DNA of 64,000 bases from the NCBI RefSeq assembly GCF_949628215.1, contig NC_134276.1:58755733-58819732 (forward strand). The letters are read 5' to 3'. Positions 1 through 11,100 of the stretch are shown piece by piece (the stretch's first letter is position 1; every line of letters begins with the position of its first letter). The stretch is from Phalacrocorax aristotelis. Taxonomy: Eukaryota; Chordata; Aves; Suliformes; Phalacrocoracidae. The notes under the pieces are model-generated. The model saw only the letters and a program-made list of their open reading frames with translations. It searched no databases and was not told the DNA's origin. The position numbers were made by a program, and so were the translations under genes.

Positions 1-2457
1 AGCTGACCTAGATATAGTCATAATGCATTTCCACAATGGTTTTCATGATTTTACCTTATTTCTGAATAATACCTGATGAAATGTCAAACCTAAAGTACAG
101 CTGACAGCAAGAAGGCTGTCAAGTTCTGTCTTGATACAGCAGGCAGCTTTCAACTTTTTCAGTAGGGAAAGCAAAATTTTTGGCAGGAGCTCAGCAGGTA
201 TTCCAGAGTATCTTTTTCCCTGCCTCAGAAAATCATTGCTTTACTTTCATTCTGTGCACTTATAAAATTTGCTACACAATAAAAGTGATAGCGAGTAACT
301 AATAGAAACGTATGAAAATGGTTATGAATCTGCCCATTCCCGCGCAGCCTGGCAAGACGCTTTAGGCACGTAGGCTTGCCAAAGAACTAAATATGTAATC
401 AGACCTGCCAACATTCACTCATTCAAAACTACATTCTTTCATACTGAATTCATTTTAAGGTTGTCAAGTTTTGCCCTCTAGGGATAAAGGACATTTACTG
501 TGGATATTATGAGACATTAACAAAAATCTCACTGCTACTCATTCCCTGGGGACCCTGAATTTGTGATTGAGGGAATGGTGTTTCATCTAATAGCCCACAC
601 AATGGCAATGTACTCATTTTGGAGTAATTCTGTTCATGTTCATATCTTGCTTTGAAAAGCAATGCTCCTTCTCCATGCCAGGAAAAGCATCATCAATAGA
701 CCTGCATCTGAAGCACTCGCAGGTCGTTCAAGTATGTTATGGTAGTCTAGGCTAGCACAGGGAGGGTCAGAAAGTTTCTTTACCCTGCAGGAAGCCTCTG
801 TGACAAGACTCTCTTCAGAACAACTTGCCAGACCAATGCTTTTGACAAACTGCCCTAATAAAAGCAACAATACCACTGAAACAATCTATAAGTCTTCAGA
901 CATAATTGAATTCTCTAGTATTGAATTCAATGCTAAGAAAGGAATTCTATGAGCGACGAATTTTTTGTTTGGTTTTGGTTAATCCCCTGTGTCTTTATCT
1001 TGGTATCTTAGAGATTAATTACATCTTTCCTTACCACCTCTTGTTGTTATCGACTAAAACTGATTTATATTTTCATACTTTATCCATTTTTTTCAATACA
1101 ACCCCCATGGTTTTTGCATTCTTCCCAACCTCTACATTGTCAATACATCAAATCAGACAGTCCTATAAACACTTGGTTTGTAGGTGTGGGAATGGTGCCT
1201 TCTAAATTAACAAAATCAAATGGTCTTGTATGGAACTGAAAGGCCCACCTTCATGATGAATACAAACTACTGTTTTTTCCAGTGGGATTCGCAAGTGCAG
1301 ATTAGTGAAGTTCAGCAGGTTGTAGCACTTCGTACTGCTCAGGCTCTTCAGTAAATTATCCATCTTGTTTTATGATACAGCAGGCACAGCCTCAGTATAG
1401 CATTATCTGTCATCCACACAAAAAACTCCTCTCCTACTTCTTGCACTTTATTACTCTTCAGTAAAATGACCAGAGGGAAGAGTCTTGTTTGAGTAGTCAC
1501 TTATCTCCATAGGTTATCCCAGCCCAGTACACTTCATTCTGTGCTGTCTGGTGGTCTTCTGTAAGGTTGGTGTGGACTCTTTCATCAGTCATACCTGGTC
1601 TATCAGAAAATACTCCCAGACATATCTATAAGTCCCTATGAGTACTTCTTTCTGGGCAGAGTAAAATTCCCCCAGCCTGATGTCCTCCAAAGGATATTTG
1701 ACTGTCAGTGAGTAAACCTGGCAGGGGTAAGTCTGAGATGCCCCTTCCCTTCTCTACATAACGTTCAAATATTTTTCATAGATATAGTATCTTTTCAAAT
1801 CCGTAGTGTCTAGGGTCTGCAGTATAACCTGCTTGTGAAGCGTCCGTGTCTTGTCATTAAGCTCATTAACCATTCCAATGACTTCAGAACGTTCTCACCC
1901 AAGAATTTTGGACATCATTAGTGCTCGATGGCAATTCTCCAGACTCCCAGCACACTTTCCACCCTGGTACTCCTCTCAGATCTTGGCTAGACACAGTTTT
2001 ATCACCTCCAGCAAGTCCAACTGTGCCTTGCCAATACAGAAACCAGTAGGAAGCCACAGGTCAGGGCTTCCTGGAGTAGAGTTGAAAGAGCAGCATCTCT
2101 TTCAGCACCCTTTTCAGCCACAGGCATCCCACACCCTGTACTTGGGCATGGGAACAGACCGCTATGCCCTTCCTGGGCTCTGAGTACAAGAGATGAATGA
2201 AGGATTTGTGAAAACTGTAGTTCACTACTGATGCTCATTACTGGCAAGCTTGTAATTCTTTGCCTTACTCCACGTTTTGGCCAGAACAGTTCTCAGACAC
2301 TGCGTCCTCTTAGCAGATAGCTTGCTCTGCCAAGATAGCTTTGGCCAGCCCCCACTAGAGCATGGCTTGCCACTGACATCAGCTTACTCCATTTTGTTGA
2401 CTTTTGCTGGAAATCTGCCTTCACACACTTTTTTAACTCTTCTCTGGCCCCTCAAGC
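1..2457. other. Intergenic, no recognised gene
   Basis: AT-rich DNA without a recognisable gene or repeat. The minus strand between about 1590 and 1900 has two adjacent open stretches of roughly 46 and 54 codons in one frame separated by a single TAG near 1757. I do not recognise them and cannot separate chance from an old pseudogene. Confidence 0.5.
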
Positions 2458-2625
2458 TATCATAGAATCATAGAAAGGTTTAGATTGAAGGGACCTTTAG
2501 AGGCCATCTAGTCCAACCCCTTGCCCTGCAGTGAGCAGGGACATCTTCAACTAGATCAGGTTGCTCAGAGCCCCATCCAGCCTGACCTTGAAAGTTTCCA
2601 GGGATGGGGATCTATTATCTCTCAT
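2458..2625 (-). mobile_element. CR1 LINE 3'-end fragment
   Basis: It starts with two copies of the CATAGAAT-type octamer, the reverse complement of the CR1 terminal repeat. It continues with CR1 3'-end phrases such as GAAGGGACCTTTAGAGG and the GGTTGCTCAGAGCCCCATCCA region. It is a 5'-truncated, minus-oriented copy. Confidence 0.9.
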
Positions 2626-3990
2626 GGCTGCATTTTTGTAATATGTAGAGTCTGCAGAAGTTGGGTGATATCCAGCAACACCAATGTTGCTGCCAACTGT
2701 TTTGTGGCTATATCTATCTGAGCTCTCCTCAGGTACTTCAAACCATCTTTGGTGCTGATACCTGCTTCTTCAGTGTAGCTTCTGGCTACTTCCCACACTT
2801 TGGCTTCAAACTTGTCTCAGGTGAGTATGAGCACCTGGCATGGCAGACTCTCTGAGCACATTGCATTAGAGATATTTTGAATTCCTCGTGACTCTTTCCG
2901 ATACCTTAACTACTTTTTACCTAAGTGAAGTTTTTAATCTTGCACTGAACTCTGTTAGGATTTGAAATGCAACAGCATGGATCTGCTGGATTTACCGGCA
3001 AGTTCTTCTCAACCTAATGCAGAAGCTCCCTTCTATGCTTTGAATATCAGGACAAAATGTATTCCAATGCATTCCTAGAGCATTATATCACCTGAATGTA
3101 ATGATCATTATACACACTGGAACGGAAACGCACGTGAACACACATGTAAAGAGTCCCTTTTTGGGCTTGCTCTATCAAATTGCATTGGGTTGTTTCTGTC
3201 TTCCTCTTCCAAGGGAGCTCTAACCGACTCTGACTTTCAGCACTGGTACTCCAAAGATGATTTGGCAACTGTGTTTTAGGTCTTCGACAGATTACTCGTT
3301 TCATTTGTCTGCCTAGTTGTCTTTGAGAAACAGCTAGTTTTTACATATCAACCCACTCCCTGCATCTACTGACAGGAAAAACAGCACAGGCAAGAAAACA
3401 ATCTTCCATATCGTGCAGTTTACATTCTCTCCCCAACCCCTACCAGATGCCGCATTCTTTAGCTAACAATCCTACCACAGATTTATGATGAAATCACCAT
3501 TAAGACAAGTTAAGATGAAAGTAAATACATTTATTTGTTTACACATGGAAAGGAGACAGCAGTGTTACTAGAGTTCATACAAACCGCAGGTGATAGGAAG
3601 GCAGGAAAATCATGCCTATTTAAAGATCACATCCAAAAGGCTCTCGAGAACCTGTGACAAGCTGTAAATACCTAATCCACATAGTTGGGGTCTGAGGACA
3701 TTTACAGAAGAGCCCTCCACATTAGAAAGCATGCTTGCTTTCATAATTAATCTTCACTTTTGGTCCTTCTGAGCTTTCCATCAGCTTAAAATCATTCTCT
3801 AGCTCTGGCTGCAATTCTTTCTTAATTCAGTCAAGAAGAGGTTTCTATCTTTTTCCCACCAGCTTGCTAGCTGCTCCCTTTTGCTTTTAGAGCACTTGCC
3901 ACCCCGAGGCAGCAAGCCCTCCACCAGCGAGCAGGACGATGTTCAAAGCCTCCCACCACGAGCATTATGAACCTTATATTCCATGTGAGC
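2626..3990. other. Intergenic, nothing recognised
   Basis: No convincing coding, RNA or repeat signal was seen in this stretch. Short open frames are consistent with chance. Confidence 0.5.
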
Positions 3991-3995
3991 ACAGG

Positions 3996-4065
3996 GGTCA
4001 CGGTTTAACCCCAGCCAGCAACTAAGCACCACACAGCTGCTAATTACCTTTTATTCAATCACACA
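3996..4065 (-). mobile_element. Avian LTR fragment (3' end of an endogenous retrovirus LTR)
   Basis: The segment around GGTTTAACCCCAGCCAGCAA with ACTAAGCACCACACAGC resembles a frequent bird LTR terminus as I remember it. TTTTATT at about 4050 would be the AATAAA poly(A) signal on the minus strand. Only R/U5-like sequence remains. No viral gene is present. Confidence 0.55.
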
Positions 4066-4639
4066 CTCGGGATTTGTGAATGTGGCATACTATTGACCAC
4101 TGAGATCTGACATAGCTCTGACCAAGTCATCTGAACATGAAAATACATGCGGGGGTACGTGAAGGACCCTGGAGTCTTTTGAGGCGGAGCTAGGTAAGGA
4201 TCCATAGAAACGCATACAAAGCAGGCTAATGCATTGGACCCCACACCTTTATGCCTTAGAGCCCTACGCGCACCTGCCACGCCAAGGCATCCGTGAAAGC
4301 CCTTAACGCACATCTCTCCCACAAGAGTGCCATGGGCAGAACGGCTTCCCCGGCGTTGTATGAACCCACCACCGCTGTTACCCACCCCGCCCCACCTCAG
4401 CAAACTGCCGCCCAGCAGCCGAAAGCTGGTGAACTGCCGTCGGTGCCTTTACCCGCCCCGTGAGGTAACACGCGGCCGCCCCCAGGGGGGAGCGGCAGCA
4501 CAACGTCACTGAGGAGGTCGAGGGAGACGGCGGCCGCCCGAGAGGAGACGCCTTGCAATCTCCCGCGCTTTCCCTCCCCTCCCCCACCGCACGGCCCCAG
4601 CCCGGTGTCCCGGCGCGGCCCCTCCCTTCCCGCACCGCC

Positions 4640-5068
4640 CGACCGCGCCTCTGACCAATCCCGCCGAGATTGCCAGAGCCGCCCGCCAATGAGCACTTTC
4701 ATTGGCGGTTCCTTCGGGGCGTTTCCCCCCACCTCCGTCCGGGAGGCGCGCCAATGAGGAAAGAGGAGACATCCCCATTCAGGGGCGGTTGTTCAGTCGC
4801 TTCCCCCCCCCCCCCCCCCCCCCCGGCACCGAGTCTCCAGGACGTCATGGAGAATGCAGGCCAATCGGGAGCGAGGCCCCGTGCGTCGCAGCTAATGGGA
4901 GCGTTCGAGACGGTGGCCGGCCCCAGGGTGGGGAGGCGGGAGCTGAGCGCGGCGACGGCGGCTCCGCCCCCTTCCCCTCGCCTGGCGGCGCGGCCGGCTT
5001 TCCCCCTCCCCGCCCCCCGCCTCCCTGTCCCCGCCCGGCCGGCCTCGCTCTCTTTCCCTTTCGCAGCA
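4640..5068 (+). promoter_or_regulatory. IPO5: IPO5 core promoter and 5' UTR region (TATA-less, NF-Y/Sp1 type)
   Basis: CCAAT occurs at 4655, 4686, 4751 and 4861, and inverted ATTGG at 4701. A GC box (GGGGCGG) lies at 4782-4788, with further GC-box-like CCGCCCC at 4963-4970 and about 5010. A CRE-like GACGTCAT lies at 4841-4848. No TATA box is evident. The transcription start cannot be placed from sequence; clustered NF-Y and Sp1 sites suggest dispersed starts within about 4860-5060. Confidence 0.7.
4803..4824 (+). repeat. 22-nt poly-C run in the promoter
   Basis: Twenty-two consecutive C between a GC box and a CRE-like site. It is likely length-polymorphic and could form a G-quadruplex or i-motif; its exact length may be a sequencing artefact. 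Confidence 0.85.
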
Positions 5069-5158
5069 ATGGCGGCGGCGGAGCAGGAGCAGCAGCAGTT
5101 CTACCTTCTCCTGGGCAACCTGCTCAGCCCGGACAATGCGGTCCGCAAGCAGGCCGAG
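5069..5158 (+). CDS. IPO5: IPO5 coding exon 1
   Basis: Residues 1-30, from ATG to the GAG before donor GTAACG; phase 0. It encodes the Glu/Gln-rich start and helix A of the first HEAT repeat ([13 protein letters not shown]...). The start codon sits inside an ATGGCGGCGG run that resembles a YY1 site. The frame is also open upstream, so a longer N terminus cannot be excluded from sequence alone. Confidence 0.95.
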
Positions 5159-8100
5159 GTAACGGCCCCGCCTCGCCCCGGCCTCGGGCGCCGAGCCGGC
5201 CTGTCAGACCTCCCGGGCCGTGCCGGAGGGAGCGAGGGAGGGAGGGGGACAGGGAGGCGGCGGGGCCGGCCGAGCCCCACGTGTGAGCAGCGGCACCAGC
5301 CGCTGCCGGGCGCGGACCGGGCCTTCCTCCCCGAGTGGGCACCGGCCCTCCGCGGGGGAGCCGGGCGGTTGCGGCCGTTCCCTCCCACCCCGGCGGGGCG
5401 CGGGGACCGCTCCAGTTGTTGAGGGCGAGGGCGGGAGCTCCGGCCGCTGGCGCCGGCCCGTCAGAGGGGTCTTGTCTCCGGCTCCCCCTTTCCTTCCCCG
5501 GCGGCCCTGCGTGCCTGGCACGGCTCGGCCTCCACCGCCTCCCGCCCGCTGCCGCCGCCGGGCCCCGGGGGAGCCCACCCAGGGGCTCGTGCACGCTGCC
5601 CGTTGGCGAGACGAGGCCTGGGCTGGCTCCGCCCGGGCTGCCCGGCGTGACGGAGCGAGGGGAGGCCAGGCCGGCGGCGGGGCCGGTCCTCGCTGGCTGG
5701 AGGGGTTGGTGTGTGCCTGCCCTCCGTGGGTGCGGGGCTCGGAGGGGCGCGATGGAAGTCCTCCGGGGGGCGGCTGCACTTGCAGACTCCTTTCTGCGCT
5801 GCCGAAGCGACCCTGGCCGGGGGTCCGTGCCCGCCGGGCGAGCCGCCTCTCTGGGGCAGCAGCGGGGCCGCCCCCAAACCCACCCTTACGTCCCCCCCCG
5901 CCCGCCGAGGACTTCTCTTTCCACACAGTAGTTTAGTTTTTTAACTTCGGAACGGGCCGTGTATTCAAGTATTTCGTCAGCCGAGAAATATTTCACTAAA
6001 AGAAGCGTTTTCAATATACCGAGTTTCTCTGTTATCAGCAGAAACTTTTCAGATGTGTTATTTCAGCTGGAATTCTTTGTGATGGCTAAGCCACGTTAAT
6101 TCTTTCTCTCTGTCATGCTTAAGACTCCATTGTCAAGCCTAGTGGGGAATCTCTCCCATTGAATTAAATACTAGCGTCTAGGTTTAGCATGAATTCCCAC
6201 TGCATGGCTGCATCGGGTCTTTTATCGCTCTCATCACTTCAGCGGTCAGCAGAGTTCAGCGCATTGTTTGGCGAAGAATAAAAAGTATTATTGTTCCTGA
6301 TGTTGCAGTGAAAATTCCTGAAATATAATTTGGGAATGAGAAGGAGGGGAGACACACATTTTTAGGGACCCAGCAAAGTTCAGTGTTGATTACTACAAAC
6401 GCTTTCTAGAGGAGCAGTGAGAATTATTCCCACGCTCCTGAACGTAGGGATGGAATGGAGGCCATTCCCTGGGAGCTGAATTTCTTAGCTGCCTGCAAGT
6501 AACATAAGAACATTTCTCACAACTTTTTGAACTTTATTAAAATTGTAACGAAGTATGTGTATTGGACAGCTATGTCACAATGCCTGTGAAATAAAACATT
6601 CTTGAGAAAGAAAGTCTAAAACTTACAATTGGCATATTCTGTCAGAAACTTGCCTGGAACTGAGCTGGAGTTTGTTTAATCTTCATAGATACATATGCGT
6701 TATGGTCAATCAGAATAAGAAATCTTAATTGTCATGATAGATTACCAAGCATTTCAAGTCCCTTAGTTTTGTGTGTAGATATAAGCAAGTAGTATAATTT
6801 TTGCTTATTTAACTGTACTGAATCTGGCATTGTATTCTGCATATTTCTGAGGTGTATTGGAAGTCTTTTTATGGTTTAGGATCATTCAGAGTGGAAGGGT
6901 CCTCAGGAGGTCTGTAGTGCAATCTCCTCCTCAAAGCAGTGTCAGCTCTGAGGTCAGATCAGGTCATGCGGGGCTTTGTCCTGTTGGATCTTGAAAACCT
7001 CCAAGAATGGAGACTGCACAAGCTCTCCAAGTACCCGCTCCTGCTTGACTGTCCCCATTAGAGCAAAGAGGTCTGAACTTCTCTCGCGTGAACCTCCTTT
7101 TTTCAATTTATTCCCGTTGTCTGTCATTCTTCCACCATGCACGGCTGCAAAGATCCCAGTTCAGTCTTCCTCATGGTGGGTTAATGTACTTGTACCTAGA
7201 AAAGCAAATCTTTCTCTCTATAGATTGTCTTTTTTTTTTTTTAAAAGTTGTCTGTTTCTTGAAGTAAGGTTTGTTTGGACAAAAGGCAAGTATTTCATAG
7301 CCTTTAGAATATCTGCTTACTAAAATCATACAGGACTCAGTTGATCTTAAACATCTGGATAGTCCAGTCATTTTTTTTAAAGCATGCTTACTGTTGGAAG
7401 GCAATATTGAGTACTGTAGGGATTCAAATAACTGCAGGTAAATTGAATAGCAGGTTTTCATTTGGGTCCAAAGAAAATCAGTGAGATTGAGAGATGGATG
7501 GGCAGGGAACTGAAGGAGGTAGACTCAGGTTGTTTCTAATAGGTCTGATCATTGAAATTAGGATGCAGGGTGTTATGTAGAAGACTAGACTTGATGGAGA
7601 GTTGTAGCCTGTTTGGGTGGGCATGTAGTGAAAGCTGTAAAAAACGTGATGGAAGGAAGTCTAATCACATCAACAGTGTTTTTATTTAAGTATTTATGTA
7701 AATGTATTTATGCATGTGCTAGCACACTCATAACTTATTCTGACCAGTTTGCTGAAATCTGGTTCATTTATTTTATCTCCCCTTAAAAATTACTTGGAAT
7801 ATTGTCTGTTGATTATAAAAGCCTGTATTTCTTTTATTTGTGTGCCTATCTTCTGATAGAGAAACTTTTATGTACTTTGTCTTGGTGATTTTTATGCTCT
7901 TTTAAAAGAATATATTTCTCAGGTTTGGAAGAACATGGGTACTAAGTGTAGATAATAGGTATTTGCTTGCACATATTCTGAAAGTTAGTCATGCTGTTTG
8001 AGAAGTTTGTTCATCTGGATAAGGTAGCTGGGGAACTCATCATTAATCGAAAGAACGCAGCGAAGACATAGGAGGATCCAGGTGCATAGGGTGTAGCCAA

Positions 8101-11100
8101 GGCTGGCAGTAAGATGGGTAGAGCCAGCAAAGCAATCCTCCAGCAGCACAGGGGGAAGGTTCTGGTTTTGGCCATATGTTCCTCTTGCCTACCTTGTCCC
8201 TTTGCTCTTTAGCATCCTCTGAGTCCAGTCTACTGAATTGACAGAACTCTGTCAGTGAACAACTGGATAGATTGCTGCCATTTCTAGTGAGTTTAAACCA
8301 CTCAAAATAGAACTTCATTATTATCAGAAATGGCATGAGGGAAGCCAGCTTTTACTGTGCTTCAGCTGTCCATGAAAGCATAGCTTCAGGTTGATGTTGG
8401 GCCTGTGTTTAGGGAACCTTTTTGTTTCTGTAGTTGTCTTTATATTTGTAGCTAATAGTACAATACAAATACATACATTCATGGTTAATATGGGAAGGCT
8501 TTCTATTCTGATCCTAAACCTCATTTAATTTTGCAGTCTCCATGAAATGATTAGGTTAAATGCAGGAATTCATTTGGGATTCAGGGTCTCAGTGACTGTG
8601 ACCATACATTAGCAACAAGAGAGAATATGACATAAGAATTGAGTCTGTGAACAAGGCCTGCTAGGAAACAGGTACAGAAAGTGGAGGAAGATTATATCTA
8701 ATATTAAATATGTGATGGGAAAACTACTGAAAACAGCAGGTATACTTAATGTCAAGGTATGTACATTTGCTAGAGTATTAGAAAGAGGTGCTGCAATGGT
8801 AAGAATGGGAAGCAGGCAGGCGGGAAACTGATTGAAATGAACCTGGGCTTTGTGTAGTAGGGTTGTTCTTTGACTTCAGGATGGGGTAGTGAATATTTGG
8901 ACAGTGCGGAGTAATTGATCTTCAAGACTGTGTCCACACAAAATAACTCTTTCAGAGTTAGTAAGTATAGAACTATTTCTGAATGTTTAAGTGGTTGCTC
9001 TTCATCTTGTAATCCCCCTGGTCCTATCTATATAGGTTTAGTATATTAGAAACAAGCATTTATAGTTTTAAAATGCTTGCATATACTATGTTTTGGATAG
9101 CAAAAGTTATTTTGCTGTGTGCTTACTCTAGCTTCTAAGTAGCAATCTAATTAAAAAAGCTATAGCGAATGAACTGCAAGCCAGAAGCGTGTAAGACAAC
9201 ATAACTGAACTTCTCATTAAGCTTTACATTTTATTAAGAGGGCTTCCCTAAGGGGGAGACTCAATAGTCTTTCTTTCTGAAATTCAGGCAGGAGTTTAAG
9301 AATGGAAGGTTCCTATTCAAAACATGTAGTTGAGATGTGTCACTGCCACATGAAATTGTAAAGGCTGTAAAAAGGGTCAGAAAAAGAACTGAACAAATTC
9401 TTGGATTATACATTTGTCAGTGGTTATTAATTTATTAGTCATAGTTTGGAAGCTTCAGGCTTCCAAAGTTCTTAATCCTTTGATGTGATAGAAGCTACAA
9501 TGGATTCCCACTAGGATACATGTTCAGTATATGTTGTATTTCCAGGAGGGCACATATTCCATTTAAATTGTATTTCTTAACTCATCTCGTAAGTGGCTAG
9601 TAATGCATATCTAGATCATTCCAATATGGCAGGTCTTATGAGTAAAGTCTTAGTTACCTCATGATTTTTAAATAGGTCAAAAATTTTTATTTTGATGGGT
9701 TTAATTTTTTTGCTATGTTATTTTCTGTTAACTGGATGGATACTGTTGTTTGAAAGTTGGTTGAAAAGGAAAGTGAATTCATACTAATGCTTAACACATG
9801 TTTTCTAGTAATTGTTTACAATAAGTTGCATCCCTTTTTACACAGGAGACGTATGAGAATATTCCAGGTCAATCTAAGATCACATTCCTCCTACAAGCAA
9901 TCAGGAATACTACTGCTGCTGAGGAGGTATGTCTCAATAATCTTTGAATTCTGCGGATTTTCAAGGGAACTTGGGGAAGTGGGGAAGAAATTGATGCCAG
10001 TCATTTTGGGATAAATGAACAAGTTGGGCATTAACTGGATCATCTTAATTTACTGCACATGTGTAGAGGGACCATTCATCTAGTTTGCTGCATGTCAAGT
10101 CCACTTGCTGAGACTTTTTGATGTAGGATATTTAGTTTCAGAAGTAGTCTTTCATAAGTGACTGCTTAGATCTCCATTGTTTTCTGGTTTTGTGTTTTGC
10201 TTAATGAATGGGTTCTTTCCTTAAAATGTGTAACTAATATATGACTGTTACTGTGATGTTCCTTAAAGTTACAGTTGAGAAATGCTTTCCCTTTTGGGGT
10301 CCTGTGCTTAAATCTGTTAAACTTATGCATCATCTGAATCTTCTTGTGCTTCTAAAATCCAAATTGAGGGAAGATACTGTAGCAGTTGTTTTGCGTGTTT
10401 TATTCAGATGGCTTTTACATTTTGTCCTATTTAGGGAGGATATGCTCATTAAGTCATCTAGCAGTGAGAGACACTGAATGGAGAGCAGTCTAAGCACTAT
10501 ACAAAATTCTTCTGTGGGCATACACTAACTGTGCCTATTAGTTATTCCTTAATTTTGTTAAGGCTCACACACTTTAGCAATTGGGTATAGTATTTCTTGG
10601 TAAAACTATCATTCATTTGTATACACAGAGTGAAGGACTACTAAGCTTTCAAGATCTTACAAACTCCAGAGTCACTTAAAAGTAAAAACATTTGACTTTT
10701 TTTTTTTCAACTGTAGAGTTTTACTGAACAAGGGAAGGATGTAGCATGTGGAATTTCGGAACAATATTATAAGGAGAGTATAAGAGTGCTGTTTCTCTCT
10801 GGATAATGATCTCTTCTGGTAGATTTTATTTAGTTTAGAGGTAGATGGTATTTGTGCTTTTTAATGCTTGGTAAGTATCAGCTTACTGATACTGGTGCTT
10901 ATCTATTTACAAAGCAGTGTTGTTCTTCCAGAATCCTTCAATATTATGCTAGCAACTGGTTGCATAAGAGCTGTGTAGTTTTCCCTCCTGCCCCTCTGAG
11001 ATGTTTCAAATGATAGAGAGCTGTAGAGCAGTCTCTCCTGTATTTAAATTTGCCATGAAAAATAAGATCTACTGCTGCCCCTTCTTCATCAGAAGATACT

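Larger units (their letters stand above)
4370..5935. promoter_or_regulatory. CpG island at the IPO5 5' end
   Basis: A continuous GC-rich, CpG-dense segment over the promoter, exon 1 and the first 780 nt of intron 1. It changes abruptly to AT-rich DNA near 5935. Many open frames on both strands here reflect GC bias, not genes. It is typical of a housekeeping promoter. Confidence 0.9.

Noticed and set aside
4670-5422. 250-codon plus-strand open frame over the CpG island
   Set aside because: It contains the IPO5 start in frame but runs on into intron 1 past the donor at 5159. Long open frames on both strands here follow from extreme GC content.
5204-5926. Long open frames of about 240 codons on both strands in 5' intron 1
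   Set aside because: Low-complexity Pro/Arg/Gly/Ala translation in overlapping frames on both strands, typical of CpG-island DNA; no start context or homology.
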